Shown here piece by piece: positions 9,746 through 21,168 of a DNA stretch of 64,000 bases. The DNA is from Comamonas sp. BIGb0152 (lineage in GTDB: Bacteria; Pseudomonadota; Gammaproteobacteria; Burkholderiales; Burkholderiaceae_C), in assembly GCF_024809975.1 (NCBI RefSeq), contig NZ_JANUDY010000002.1, positions 186,001 through 250,000 on the forward strand, written 5' to 3'. A model generated the notes under the pieces. The model ran no database searches and had not been told where the DNA came from. It worked only from the letters and a program-made list of their open reading frames with translations. Each line of letters starts with the position of its first letter. Within the stretch, counting starts at the first letter, position 1. The position numbers and the translations under genes were made by a program.

Positions 9746-10459
9746 ATGAACGCCAGCAAACGTATCTTGATCGTCGAAGATGACGCCCCCATCGCCGAGC
9801 TGCTGCAGCTGCATCTGCGCGATGAGGGCTATGAGGTGGTGCACATGGCCGATGGCAACCAAGGCTTGCAAGCCTTGGAGCGCGGCGGCTGGGATGCCCT
9901 GGTGCTGGACCTGATGCTGCCGGGCGTTGATGGCCTGGAGATCTGCCGACGCGCCCGCGCAATGGCCTACTACGTGCCGATCATCATCACCAGTGCCCGA
10001 TCGAGCGAAATGCACCGCATCCTGGGCTTGGAGCTGGGGGCAGATGATTACCTGGCCAAGCCGTTTTCAGTACTGGAACTGGTAGCAAGAGTGCGTGCGC
10101 TATTGCGCCGCAGCCAGGCCTTGGCGCAGAACGCCAGGTTGGATGCAGGGGTGCTGGTGTTGGGCAATCTGGTGATCGACCCGATATCACGCGAGGTAAA
10201 AGTGGAGGGCAGCCAGGTCGAGCTGACACCGCGCGAGTTTGATCTGCTGCATTTTTTTGTGCGCAACCCCGGTAAGGTGTTCTCCCGGTTTGACTTGCTC
10301 AACCAGGTTTGGGGCTACCGCCATGATGGCTATGAGCACACCGTCAACACCCATATCAACCGGCTGAGAACCAAGATCGAAGCCGATCCTGGCACGCCCC
10401 GGCGCATTCTGACCGTCTGGGGCCATGGCTACAAATGGGCGGAGGACACTACCCCATGA
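9746..10459 (+). CDS. OmpR/PhoB-family response regulator
   Basis: The protein (237 aa) has an N-terminal receiver with the acidic pair EDD (residues 11-13), phospho-acceptor D55 (LVLDLMLPG), the conserved T/S and K positions (IITSARS, YLAKPF), and a C-terminal winged-helix effector (ELTPREFDLLHFFVRNPGKV; VNTHINRLRTKIE). It is a transcription factor phosphorylated by the histidine kinase encoded immediately downstream, with which it shares an ATGA overlap. The regulon cannot be read from this window. Confidence 0.94.
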   Translation: MNASKRILIVEDDAPIAELLQLHLRDEGYEVVHMADGNQGLQALERGGWDALVLDLMLPGVDGLEICRRARAMAYYVPIIITSARSSEMHRILGLELGADDYLAKPFSVLELVARVRALLRRSQALAQNARLDAGVLVLGNLVIDPISREVKVEGSQVELTPREFDLLHFFVRNPGKVFSRFDLLNQVWGYRHDGYEHTVNTHINRLRTKIEADPGTPRRILTVWGHGYKWAEDTTP

Positions 10460-11940
10460 AGCTCGCTTCCACCACCTTGGCGCAGCGCCTGACCTTGGTC
10501 TTTGTGCTGCTGCTGCTGGCCTGCAGTGCGGCAACGGTCTGGCTGCAGATGCGGGTGTTTGACCAGCGCGAGCAAGAGGTGGTGCAGCGCCTGTCGCAAG
10601 ATTTGGCGGCACGTATCGCCCGCTACCCCGAGCTGATGCGTGCCGACGGCCTCAACACTGGGGCCAGCCGCGAGTTGTTCGGCAAGCTGATGCAGGTCAA
10701 TCCCAGCGTTGAGGTCTACCTGCTCGATGACGCGGGCGCCATCCAGGCTTACGATGCGCCGCCAGAACGCGTGCTGCGCCAAAGGGTCGATCTGGAGCCC
10801 TTGCAGCGCTTGTTTGCGGGTGCAGCTCTGCCCGTGTTGGGCGACGACCCGCGCAGCATGACCGAGCGCAAGGTATTCAGCGCTGCCCCTTTGATGCGGG
10901 GTGGCCAGAGAGCAGGGTATGTCTATGTGATCTTGCAAGGCCAGGGGCGCGACAGCTTGGCCGCACGCGTGAGCAGCGATGGGGCACTCCGCACGCTGCT
11001 CTGGTCGCTGCTCGTGGTGGTGGTGCTCGGTGCGGTAGCGGCAGCCGTGGCGTTTGGTTTGATCACCCGGCCGCTGCGGCGCTTGACGGCAGCGGTGCAG
11101 GAACTGCAAACCGATGGCCTGGCCGATCTCTCGCAAGCCCAAACCAAACTGCGGCAGGCCGCGCACGGTGGTGCCGATATTGCCGTGCTCAGCCAAGCCT
11201 TTGCACAGCTGGCGCAAAGAGCCTCGGAGCAATGGCAAAAGCTGCGCACCCAGGATCAGCAGCGGCGCGAGTTGTTCGCCAATATCTCCCACGATCTGCG
11301 CACGCCCCTGACCTCGTTGCATGGCTATCTGGAGACCCTGCAGGTCAAAGCGGATGTGCTGTCTCCAGACGAGCGGCGCCGTTACCTGGGCATTGCGCTT
11401 GACCAAAGCCGCAAGCTGGGCGATCTGGCGCAGAAACTGTTCGAGCTGGCGCGGCTGGAATACGGTGTGGTCAAGCCCGAGCCCGAGCGTTTCTTTCTGC
11501 CCGACCTGCTGCAGGACGTGTTCCAGAAGTTCGAACTGGCAGCCGAGGCCAAAGCGCAGCGCCTGCACGCCGTGATAGACCCCGATCTGCCCCCTGTCAC
11601 CGCCGACCTAGGCATGCTTGAGCGCGTGCTGGTCAACCTGATCGACAACGCGATCCGCGCTACCCCGCAAGGCGGTGATATCCAGGTCGAGCTGCGCGCG
11701 GCGGAGCAGGGCCGCATCAGCGTGACCGTGCAGGATACCGGCCCCGGCATCCCGCCCGCGCTGCGCGACAGCCTGTTCGAACGCCCCACCTTGAGCCGCA
11801 TGCACAGCCGCAGCGATGGCCGATCTGGGGGCTTGGGGTTGATGATCGTGCACCGCATTTTGCAGCTGCACGACAGCTCTATTGAACTGCTGAGTGGTGT
11901 GGGGGAGCCTGGTGCGCGGTTCCGGTTTTATCTGCGCTAG
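10456..11940 (+). CDS. Two-component sensor histidine kinase
   Basis: The kinase (494 aa) starts at the ATG overlapping the regulator's stop codon; the reading frame opens 21 bp earlier. Two transmembrane segments (about residues 12-32 and 178-200) flank a periplasmic sensor of roughly 145 aa. A HAMP linker follows, then the H-box with H279 (NISHDLRTPLTSL), an N-box (LVNLIDNAIRATPQGG) and G-boxes (DTGPGIP, GGLGLMIV). The ligand is unknown. It ends just before a hairpin terminator, so the regulator and kinase form a two-gene operon. Confidence 0.94.
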   Translation: MKLASTTLAQRLTLVFVLLLLACSAATVWLQMRVFDQREQEVVQRLSQDLAARIARYPELMRADGLNTGASRELFGKLMQVNPSVEVYLLDDAGAIQAYDAPPERVLRQRVDLEPLQRLFAGAALPVLGDDPRSMTERKVFSAAPLMRGGQRAGYVYVILQGQGRDSLAARVSSDGALRTLLWSLLVVVVLGAVAAAVAFGLITRPLRRLTAAVQELQTDGLADLSQAQTKLRQAAHGGADIAVLSQAFAQLAQRASEQWQKLRTQDQQRRELFANISHDLRTPLTSLHGYLETLQVKADVLSPDERRRYLGIALDQSRKLGDLAQKLFELARLEYGVVKPEPERFFLPDLLQDVFQKFELAAEAKAQRLHAVIDPDLPPVTADLGMLERVLVNLIDNAIRATPQGGDIQVELRAAEQGRISVTVQDTGPGIPPALRDSLFERPTLSRMHSRSDGRSGGLGLMIVHRILQLHDSSIELLSGVGEPGARFRFYLR

Positions 11941-11973
11941 GCTGCATTGCCTGACCCAAGCCAACAACAAAAA

Positions 11974-12004
11974 AGGCCGCAAACCGAAGTTTGCAGCCTT
12001 TGCT
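11974..12004. terminator. Bidirectional rho-independent terminator
   Basis: GGCCGCAAAC at 11975-11984 pairs with GTTTGCAGCC at 11989-11998. On the minus strand it is followed by a run of six T, and on the plus strand by TTTGCTTT. It can end the kinase transcript and the converging tRNA-Ser transcript. Confidence 0.85.
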
Positions 12005-12066
12005 TTGTGCGCCATCTGGTAGCGCCAGATTCAAAAGCGCTTGCGAGCTTTTGAATTAATTGACTG

Positions 12067-12157
12067 TGGCGGAGAAGGCGGGATTCGAACCCGCGGTGGG
12101 CTATTAACCCACACACGCTTTCCAGGCGTGCGACTTAAACCACTCATCCACCTCTCC
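12067..12157 (-). tRNA. tRNA-Ser(GGA), copy 2
   Basis: This is a class II tRNA of 91 nt with an encoded CCA. The anticodon arm CACGC-CTGGAAA-GCGTG gives anticodon GGA, reading UCC/UCU. The acceptor stem GGAGAGG pairs with the 3' strand through one G-U pair. The long variable arm is typical of serine tRNAs. It is almost identical to the copy 86 bp away. Confidence 0.96.
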
Positions 12158-12197
12158 GCATGTTTTGTACTTTTTAAATCCTGTGGTGGCCAGGAAA

Positions 12198-12225
12198 TAA
12201 AAAGCCAAGCGTGGACAGCTTGGCT
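12198..12225 (-). terminator. Rho-independent terminator between the two tRNA-Ser genes
   Basis: Read on the minus strand, AGCCAAGC and GCTTGGCT (12203-12210 / 12218-12225) form a hairpin followed by TTTTTA. It lies directly downstream of tRNA-Ser copy 1, so each copy has its own terminator. Confidence 0.85.
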
Positions 12226-12243
12226 GACATTTCACCTGTTGAC

Positions 12244-12334
<91 letters not shown>

Positions 12335-12454
12335 AGTCGGTGAAGCGTGTATTCTAGCCTGAAATTTGGCGCCTTCCGGCAAAGCGGGGCGTTGTTTGGC
12401 AAAAATGCAGCGCGGCCCCAGTGGGCACGCGCTGCATGTGCGTTTGCCAGACGG

Positions 12455-13369
12455 TTACTGGCCCTTGCCGGTCTGGATCATGCGCATGGCCGACGTGATC
12501 AGGCTGGAGACCTCGGTCATGTTGCTGGGCACCACCAAGGTGGTGGTGGCATCGCTGGCCAGCTTGCCGTAGGCGTGCACGGCTTGCTCGGCCACCTTCA
12601 GTTGCACGGCTTGCTCGCCGCCCGGCTGGCGGATGGCTGTGGCAATGCGCTCCAGTGCCAGCGCGGTTGCGTCTGCCACGGCGGTGATCGATGCGGCTTC
12701 GCCTTGTGCCTTGTTGATGGCCGCTTGCTTCTCACCTTCGGAGCGGGCGATGAAGGCCTCGCGTTCGCCGGTGGCGATATTGATTTGTTCCTGGCGGCGG
12801 CCTTCGGAGGCGGCAATCAGGGCGCGCTTTTCACGCTCGGCGGTGATCTGGGCTTGCATGGAGCGCAGGATTTCTGCCGGTGGCGTCAAATCCTTGATTT
12901 CGTAGCGCAGCACCTTCACGCCCCAGTTGAGTGCAGCCTCATCGATTGCAGAGACGATCTGGGCATTGATCATGCTGCGCTCTTCAAAGGTCTTGTCCAG
13001 CTCCAGCTTGCCGATCACGCTGCGCAGCGAGGTTTGGGCCAGCTGGGTGACGGCCATGATGTAGTTGGACGAGCCGTAGCTGGCGCGCATCGGGTCGGTG
13101 ACCTGGAAGTACAGGATCCCGTCCACTTGCAGCTGCGTGTTGTCGCGCGTAATACAGACCTGGCTGGGGACATCCAGTGGAATTTCCTTAAGGCTGTGCT
13201 TGTAGGCGACTTTGTCGACAAAGGGGATGATGAAGCGGGGGCCGGGGGCCAGGGTGCCGGCGTAACGGCCCAGGCGCTCTTTGACCCAGGCGTGCTGCTG
13301 GGGCACGATCTTGACGGACATCGCAATGAAAATGATGGCGATGACAAATATGATGATGGCGACTTCCAT
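12455..13369 (-). CDS. SPFH/stomatin-like membrane protein (QmcA/paraslipin group)
   Basis: The protein (304 aa) has one N-terminal membrane anchor (MEVAIIIFVIAIIFIAMS), then the SPFH domain (VPQQHAWVKERLGRY, GPRFIIPFVDKV) and a long alanine/glutamate-rich coiled coil (AEREKRALIAASEGRRQ, EGEKQAAINKAQGEA). SPFH proteins assemble into ring-like scaffolds in the inner membrane and influence membrane domains and protease activity. Its NfeD-type partner lies 175 bp upstream in the same direction, the conserved pairing for this family. A good ribosome site (GGAGAG) precedes the ATG. Confidence 0.93.
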   Translation of the reverse strand: MEVAIIIFVIAIIFIAMSVKIVPQQHAWVKERLGRYAGTLAPGPRFIIPFVDKVAYKHSLKEIPLDVPSQVCITRDNTQLQVDGILYFQVTDPMRASYGSSNYIMAVTQLAQTSLRSVIGKLELDKTFEERSMINAQIVSAIDEAALNWGVKVLRYEIKDLTPPAEILRSMQAQITAEREKRALIAASEGRRQEQINIATGEREAFIARSEGEKQAAINKAQGEAASITAVADATALALERIATAIRQPGGEQAVQLKVAEQAVHAYGKLASDATTTLVVPSNMTEVSSLITSAMRMIQTGKGQ

Positions 13370-13544
13370 GGACTCTCCTCATGGGCGCATTGACAGTACA
13401 ACGCGCCAGTTTTTCGGTGATTGGCTGGGGGTGGGCCCCTGGCTCAAAGGTCTTGGTCATTACACCATGGTGGTGTGACGGACCAAGCGGGGGTTGCGGG
13501 GCATGCGTTTGGCTGCGCCTGTTATGTTTTGTATGCCCCGGTTT

Positions 13545-13985
13545 TTAGTGCGCGGCCTGCTCGGCGGGTTCTACCAGCAAGCGGTTGCCTTCGAGCCGCA
13601 CCACGCGGTAGGTGCCGGGCAGGGCAGGGTGTTGGCCCAAAAGCGCCGCTGTCCATGGCGCGCCACGGTAGCGTACCTGGGCGCTGCGGTCGGCGTCCCA
13701 TTGCTCGATATGGATCTGCTCGCCAATGTCCAGGTGCATGTCCTGATCGCGCTCACCCGAGAGCAGTGAGCCGTGGCGCTTTTGGCGCATGTAGCAGGCG
13801 AGCACCGTGGCGGCGCCCACGATGGCTGCCACCAGGATTTGCACCACTTCGTTGGCGCCCAAGTGTGCGGCAATGGCGGCGGCGGCCATGCCGATGGCCA
13901 CCATCAGCAAATACAGCGTGCCGGTGAGCAGCTCGGCGACTACGGCCAGGCCGGTCAGCAGCCACCACACGGTTGAAATCTCCAT
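13545..13985 (-). CDS. NfeD-like membrane protein
   Basis: The protein (146 aa) begins with hydrophobic helices (WWLLTGLAVVAELLTGTLY, LLMVAIGMAAAAIAAHLG, ILVAAIVGAATVLACY) and ends in a small OB-fold-like cytoplasmic domain (GEQIHIEQWDADRSAQVRYRG), the short NfeD1b architecture. It starts with a strong GGAGGGAGCT ribosome site. NfeD proteins act with SPFH/stomatin partners, here the adjacent downstream gene. Confidence 0.9.
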   Translation of the reverse strand: MEISTVWWLLTGLAVVAELLTGTLYLLMVAIGMAAAAIAAHLGANEVVQILVAAIVGAATVLACYMRQKRHGSLLSGERDQDMHLDIGEQIHIEQWDADRSAQVRYRGAPWTAALLGQHPALPGTYRVVRLEGNRLLVEPAEQAAH

Positions 13986-14143
13986 AGCTCCCTCCTTGTT
14001 CGATTAGGTTTGTTGCCCGATTGTGCGATATGCCGACCAATTTTGCGGCAATTGACGCGGGATACATAAAAAGGCGGTGCAAATTCCGTACACTTCGCGC
14101 CTGTTTCGATTGTTTTATTGAGGCCCGCACTGCGGGAACGCCC

Positions 14144-16699
14144 ATGAAATTTCGCTTTCCCATCGTCATCATTGACGAGGACTTTCGCTCGGAAAACACT
14201 TCCGGCCTGAGCATCCGCGATCTGGCGCATGCCATCGAGGAGGAGGGCTTTGAGGTGCTGGGCGTGACCAGCTATGGCGATTTGAGCCAGTTCGCGCAGC
14301 AGCAAAGCCGTGCCAGCGCTTTTATCCTGTCGATTGACGACGAGGAGTTTCAGCTGGGCGGCGGTGATGACCCCATCATCCACAACCTGCGTGACTTCAT
14401 CACCGAGGTTCGCCGCAAGAACCCGGATGTACCCATCTACATCTACGGTGAGACCAAGACCAGCCGCCACCTGCCCAACGACATTCTGCGCGAGCTGCAC
14501 GGCTTCATCCACATGTTTGAGGACACGCCCGAGTTCGTGGCCAAGCACATTTTGCGCGAAGCCAAGAACTACCTCGAAGGCATCCAGCCGCCTTTCTTCA
14601 AGGCGCTGCTGGACTATGCCGAAGACGGCTCCTACAGCTGGCATTGCCCCGGCCACGGCGGCGGTGTGGCTTTCTTGAAGAGCCCGATTGGCCAGATGTA
14701 CCACCAGTTCTATGGTGAGAACATGCTGCGCGCCGACGTCTGCAATGCCGTGGAAGAGCTGGGTCAGCTGCTGGACCACAACGGCGCGATTGGCGAGAGC
14801 GAGCGCAATGCGGCCCGCATTTTCAATGCCGACCACTGCTTTTTTGTGACCAACGGTACATCCACCTCCAACAAGATGGTCTGGCACCACACGGTGGCAC
14901 CGGGCGATGTGGTGGTCGTGGACCGCAACTGCCACAAGTCCATCCTGCACTCGATCATCATGACCGGTGCGATTCCGGTGTTCCTCAAGCCCACGCGCAA
15001 CCATTTCGGCATCATCGGCCCCATCCATGAGAGCGAGTTCTCGCCCAAGACCATCGAAGCCAAGATTGCGGCCAACCCGCTGCTGAAGGGCGTGGATGCG
15101 AAGAAGGTCAAGCCACGTGTTCTGACGCTGACGCAATCGACCTACGACGGCGTGCTCTACAACACCGAGACCATCAAGCAAAAGCTCGATGGCTATGTGG
15201 ACAACCTGCACTTTGACGAGGCCTGGCTGCCGCATGCCGCCTTCCACCCCTTCTATGGCAGCTACCACGCCATGGGTAAGAAGCGCGCGCGCCCGAAGCA
15301 CTCGGTGGTCTACGCCACCCAGTCCATCCACAAGCTGCTGGCCGGTATCAGCCAAGCTTCGCACGTGCTGGTGCAAGACAGCCAGACGCAAAAGCTGGAC
15401 TTCAACCTGTTCAACGAGGCGTACCTGATGCACACCTCGACCAGCCCGCAGTACAGCATCATCGCCAGCTGCGATGTGGCCGCGGCCATGATGGAGCCGC
15501 CCGGCGGCACTGCGCTGGTGGAAGAGTCGATCCTGGAGGCGCTGGACTTCCGCCGCGCCATGCGCAAGGTGGATGACGAATTCGGTGAGGACGATTGGTG
15601 GTTCCAGGTTTGGGGCCCCGATGCCTTGGCAGACGAAGGTGTGGGTTCGGCCCAGGATTGGATCATTCGCGGCCCCGACGCTTCGCGCAAGACCAAGGGT
15701 AAGAACGGCAAGGAGTTCGATAACTGGCATGGCTTTGGCGATCTGGCCGATGGCTTCAACATGCTGGACCCGATCAAGTCCACCATCGTGACGCCAGGCT
15801 TGGACCTGGATGGCGACTTTGACGAGACCGGTATTCCTGCATCCATCGTCACCAAGTACCTGGCCGAGCACGGCGTGGTGGTCGAGAAGACGGGCCTGTA
15901 TTCGTTCTTCATCATGTTCACCATCGGTATCACCAAGGGCCGCTGGAACACCATGCTGACGGCGCTGCAGCAGTTCAAGGACGACTACGAGAAGAACCAG
16001 CCGATGTGGCGCATCCTTCCCGAGTTTTGCCAGCAGCACAAGCGCTATGAGCGCATGGGCCTCAAGGACCTGTGCCAGCACGTGCACCAGCTTTACGCCA
16101 AGTACGACATCGCCCGTCTGACCACGGAGATGTACCTGTCGGACCTGACGCCAGCGATGAAGCCCTCGGATGCGTTTGCGCATATCGCACGCCGCAAGAC
16201 GGACCGGGTGGAGATCGACCAACTCGAAGGCCGTGTCACCGTGGGCTTGGTCACGCCATACCCACCCGGCATTCCGCTGCTGATTCCGGGCGAAGTCTTC
16301 AACAAGAAGATTGTGGATTACCTCATGTTTGCGCGTGAGTTCTCCAAGCTCTGCCCGGGCTTCGAGACCGATATCCACGGTTTGGTGGAGTTGGTGGATG
16401 AGGACGGTGAAGTGCGCTACTACGCTGACTGCGTGGCCTTGGATTCCAGCGACCAGGCCGTGCAGACCCAGGTGGTCTCGGCCCCGGTGGCGTCGTCCAA
16501 AAAGCGCAGCCCCATGCTGGCTGGCAAGGCGCCCGCTTCATCGGCCAAAAAGCGCTCAACAGCGGCGATGAAGAAGTCGCTCCAGGCAGAAAAGCCCATG
16601 GGTGATGCCAGTGCCGGTCTTGTCTCGCCGGTGGCCAAAACCCCGCAGGCGGCGCCTAAGCCGCGCCGCGTGGCCAAGCCGCGCATGCCCAAGGTCTGA
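14144..16699 (+). CDS. Orn/Lys/Arg decarboxylase (PLP, biodegradative class) with basic C-terminal tail
   Basis: The protein is 851 aa from the ATG at 14144; the longer frame from 14021 reads through non-coding leader. It has the N-terminal wing/receiver-like domain, the PLP core with GHGGGVAFLKSP, the FVTNGTSTSNKMV and HKSILHS segments, and the PLP-lysine motif TQSIHKLLAG near residue 397, followed by the C-terminal domain. Family members decarboxylate lysine, arginine or ornithine to the matching polyamine; the substrate is not certain here. About 68 residues beyond the usual end (from roughly residue 784) form a Lys/Ala/Pro-rich, histone-H1-like tail (SSKKRSP, SAKKRSTAAMKKS, PKPRRVAKPRMPK). 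A perfect terminator follows. Confidence 0.93.
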   Translation: MKFRFPIVIIDEDFRSENTSGLSIRDLAHAIEEEGFEVLGVTSYGDLSQFAQQQSRASAFILSIDDEEFQLGGGDDPIIHNLRDFITEVRRKNPDVPIYIYGETKTSRHLPNDILRELHGFIHMFEDTPEFVAKHILREAKNYLEGIQPPFFKALLDYAEDGSYSWHCPGHGGGVAFLKSPIGQMYHQFYGENMLRADVCNAVEELGQLLDHNGAIGESERNAARIFNADHCFFVTNGTSTSNKMVWHHTVAPGDVVVVDRNCHKSILHSIIMTGAIPVFLKPTRNHFGIIGPIHESEFSPKTIEAKIAANPLLKGVDAKKVKPRVLTLTQSTYDGVLYNTETIKQKLDGYVDNLHFDEAWLPHAAFHPFYGSYHAMGKKRARPKHSVVYATQSIHKLLAGISQASHVLVQDSQTQKLDFNLFNEAYLMHTSTSPQYSIIASCDVAAAMMEPPGGTALVEESILEALDFRRAMRKVDDEFGEDDWWFQVWGPDALADEGVGSAQDWIIRGPDASRKTKGKNGKEFDNWHGFGDLADGFNMLDPIKSTIVTPGLDLDGDFDETGIPASIVTKYLAEHGVVVEKTGLYSFFIMFTIGITKGRWNTMLTALQQFKDDYEKNQPMWRILPEFCQQHKRYERMGLKDLCQHVHQLYAKYDIARLTTEMYLSDLTPAMKPSDAFAHIARRKTDRVEIDQLEGRVTVGLVTPYPPGIPLLIPGEVFNKKIVDYLMFAREFSKLCPGFETDIHGLVELVDEDGEVRYYADCVALDSSDQAVQTQVVSAPVASSKKRSPMLAGKAPASSAKKRSTAAMKKSLQAEKPMGDASAGLVSPVAKTPQAAPKPRRVAKPRMPKV

Positions 16700-16772
16700 T
16701 GGCCAGGCGGGTGTGGGCGGGGGGGTGAGTCCTCTGCCTTGCCCTGGCTGAAAAGCACGGCCTCATGAACTG

Positions 16773-16816
16773 CACCCCCTGGGTTGGACTCCCGTCCAAC
16801 CCAGGGGGTGTTTTTT
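16773..16816 (+). terminator. Strong rho-independent terminator
   Basis: CACCCCCTGGGTTGGA pairs perfectly with its complement at 16795-16810 across a 6-base loop, followed by six T. It ends the decarboxylase transcript and, being nearly symmetric, may also stop the converging ligase transcript. Confidence 0.93.
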
Positions 16817-16831
16817 ATGCCCAGTTGCGGC

Positions 16832-17728
16832 TCAGGGTGCCGGCCTTTTGTGGCTGGCGGCTGCGGGCGGCATGCCTTCTTCACGTACACGCCAGAATGT
16901 CGCAAAGCGTGGCTTGCCGCTGTCGTGCAGGCCGCGGTAGCGGTAGGTGACCCAGCTGCCAATGGCGGGAGGGTGGTGGCGCTGCGCATCACTGAGACCG
17001 CTGCCCAGCTTGAACGCAATGCCTTCGGCCGTGCGCACCAGCAAGGCGCCTGTCATGCCCAGGTACTTTCCGCGGCCGGGGGCATAGCCCACGACCTGGG
17101 CTTCGGCGTCTTCGTAGGGCTTGAGCTTGAGCACATCATCGCTGCGGCCGCTGCGGTACACGGCGCTGCCTTTGTGCAGCATCAGCCCTTCACCACCATC
17201 GCGCACGATGCGTTCCATATGCGCCATCAGGCGGGTCTCGTCGGTCTCGATCCATTGCGGCGTGGCCTGCACCCAGGGCTGCTGCACGGCAGCTACAAAT
17301 TGCGTGATGGCCGGCAGGCGCTCGGTAAAACTGCCTGGCGCTGCGGGCGCGTCAAACACCATAAAGCGCAAGGCCTTCCAGTCAGCATCCAGCGGCAGGG
17401 CTTTGCGGGTGGTGGATTGGGCCCGTGCAAACTGCCCGCGCCCGGCCCAGAGCTCGCCCTCCATCGGCGTGCTGGGCCAGCCCGCCGTGTACCAGAGCGG
17501 GGCGGCGATGGCGATGCCCTGGCGTGTCCACAGCGCCCGGCCATCCCAGTAGCCGCGTACGCCATCGTATTTCTCGCTGACCCAGTATTGCTGCAGATCC
17601 AGCCCGCCCGGGTAATTTTGGGCCAGCCACAAGGCGGGCTTGTCGCTGGCGTGGGCCAGGGCAGTGAGGCATGAGAAAAGCGCTGCCCCTGCCAGCGCCC
17701 GCCACCATGGATAAGAAAGAATGCGCAT
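16832..17728 (-). CDS. ligE: Minimal ATP-dependent DNA ligase, exported LigE type
   Basis: The protein (298 aa) has only the adenylation core and an OB domain, the minimal Lig E architecture. Motif I is EKYDGVRG with nucleotidylated K53. Motifs with MEGELW, GGEGLMLHKG and DVLKLKPYEDAEA follow. An N-terminal signal peptide (hydrophobic residues 10-27 ending AHAS) predicts a periplasmic location, known for this group and linked by others to DNA uptake or extracellular DNA repair. It is a stand-alone gene facing the decarboxylase. Confidence 0.92.
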   Translation of the reverse strand: MRILSYPWWRALAGAALFSCLTALAHASDKPALWLAQNYPGGLDLQQYWVSEKYDGVRGYWDGRALWTRQGIAIAAPLWYTAGWPSTPMEGELWAGRGQFARAQSTTRKALPLDADWKALRFMVFDAPAAPGSFTERLPAITQFVAAVQQPWVQATPQWIETDETRLMAHMERIVRDGGEGLMLHKGSAVYRSGRSDDVLKLKPYEDAEAQVVGYAPGRGKYLGMTGALLVRTAEGIAFKLGSGLSDAQRHHPPAIGSWVTYRYRGLHDSGKPRFATFWRVREEGMPPAAASHKRPAP

Positions 17729-17854
17729 GCAGCCCCCTGAGAGTGCGACCGGGATGATCGACTATCGGAATGCTATATCTGATAGCCTCCATCCGTAACC
17801 CGTGGCTGCACGATGGCGGGTAAGCAGATGTTGGGGGCTGCGCAGCTCGGGGGT

Positions 17855-19675
<1,821 letters not shown>

Positions 19676-19796
19676 GTGGAGGTGATTCTAAAATGCACGG
19701 CTGTCGACGTTGGACGATAATAAAGAATTTGTGGGGTGTGTAACATCCTGCAGCCTTCAAGGCATGTCATGCATAGCGCATTTATGATGGTCGGTA

Positions 19797-21110
19797 ATGA
19801 CTAAAACACGCTTCCCATCTCTCATCACGGAGGCGGCCAAGCCGCTATTCCATCGTCGTCACGTTTTGGGTGCTGCTTTGGCGGCCCCTGCAGTCCCCGC
19901 CCTGGCACAGTTCCGGGTCGAAATCACTGGCGTTGGCATCAGGCAAATCCCTATTGCGCTGCCCCAGTTTCGTGGTGAAGACGGCGCGCCGCAAAAGATC
20001 TCCGCCATCGTGCAGGCTGACTTGGTGCGCAGCGGTCGTTTCAAATCCATCGACGCATCCGGCGAGCAACTGGACGAAAGCTCGCGCCCCGATGTGGCCA
20101 AGTGGACGGCCAATGGTGCGGAATACCTGTCGGTAGGCAGCGTCACCCGAGGCAGCAACGGTTTTGATGTGCGCTTCCGCTTGTGGGATGCAGTCAAGGG
20201 CGCTGACCTGGGTGGGCAGAGCTACAACGTGCCGCAAGCCGATCTGCGCTTGGTGGCGCACAAGATTGCCGACTACATCTACGAAAAAATCACGGGCGAG
20301 AAAGGCGTGTTCTCCACCCGCATCGCCTACGTGACCAAGGCCGGCCCCCGCTACACCTTGTGGGTGGCGGACTCGGACGGTGAGAATGCGCAGTCGGCGC
20401 TGGCCAGCCCAGAGCCCATCATCTCGCCCACTTGGTCGCCTGCTGGCACGCAACTGGCCTATGTGTCCTTCGAGTCGCGCAAGCCCGTGGTCTATGTACA
20501 CGAGGTATCGTCCGGCCGCCGCCGCCTGATTGCCAATTTCCGGGGCTCCAACAGCGCGCCTGCCTGGTCGCCTGATGGCAGCACCCTGGCCGTGACCTTG
20601 AGCCGCGATGGTGGCTCGCAGCTCTACACCATCCCATCGAGCGGTGGTGAGCCGCGCCGCCTGATGCAAAGCAGCGGCATCGACACCGAGCCGACCTATT
20701 CCAAGGACGGTCGCTACATCTACTTTGTCAGTGACCGAGGCGGTGCCCCGCAAATCTACCGTGTCGGTACCCAGGGCGGCAACGCTGAGCGCGTCACGTT
20801 TAGTGGCTCCTACAATATTTCTCCTTCCATCAGTCCTGATGGCAGGACACTTGCCTACATCACCCGCGCCGGTGGTGGTTATAAATTGCAGGTCATGGAT
20901 TTGGCTTCCAGCAGCGTAGCATCGGTCACCGATACCACGAGCGATGAAAGCCCCAGTTTTGCTCCGAACAGCCGACTCATCGTCTATGCCACCCGTGAAG
21001 GCGGTCGTGAAGCCCTCATGACCACCACGTTGGACGGCAAGATCAAGGCACGACTGGCAGGGCAGAGTGGAGACATACGGGAGCCCGATTGGGGCCCATA
21101 CCAGCCCTAA
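19797..21110 (+). CDS. tolB: TolB, Tol-Pal periplasmic beta-propeller
   Basis: The protein (437 aa) has an export signal with a twin arginine (HRRHVLGAALAAPAVPALA), then the TolB N-terminal domain (VEITGVGIRQIPIALPQF) and WD40-like propeller repeats with the recurring pattern PTWSPAGTQLAYVS, PAWSPDGSTLAV and PSISPDGRTLAYIT. It links Pal to the inner-membrane TolQRA complex and helps outer-membrane constriction. It heads the tolB-pal-cpoB-tcdA run. The tolQRA genes are not visible upstream, where msbA sits instead. Confidence 0.96.
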   Translation: MTKTRFPSLITEAAKPLFHRRHVLGAALAAPAVPALAQFRVEITGVGIRQIPIALPQFRGEDGAPQKISAIVQADLVRSGRFKSIDASGEQLDESSRPDVAKWTANGAEYLSVGSVTRGSNGFDVRFRLWDAVKGADLGGQSYNVPQADLRLVAHKIADYIYEKITGEKGVFSTRIAYVTKAGPRYTLWVADSDGENAQSALASPEPIISPTWSPAGTQLAYVSFESRKPVVYVHEVSSGRRRLIANFRGSNSAPAWSPDGSTLAVTLSRDGGSQLYTIPSSGGEPRRLMQSSGIDTEPTYSKDGRYIYFVSDRGGAPQIYRVGTQGGNAERVTFSGSYNISPSISPDGRTLAYITRAGGGYKLQVMDLASSSVASVTDTTSDESPSFAPNSRLIVYATREGGREALMTTTLDGKIKARLAGQSGDIREPDWGPYQP

Positions 21111-21168
21111 GATTGGTTTTTGGCGAGTCATTATTTTTATACGAGAAAATCGTTTCGGAGAGTTTTAC

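Noticed and set aside
13955..16378. Open minus-strand frame of about 800 codons opposite the decarboxylase
   Set aside because: It is a shadow of the strong plus-strand gene in GC-rich DNA: low-complexity His/Val/Gln-rich product, no ribosome site, no family resemblance.
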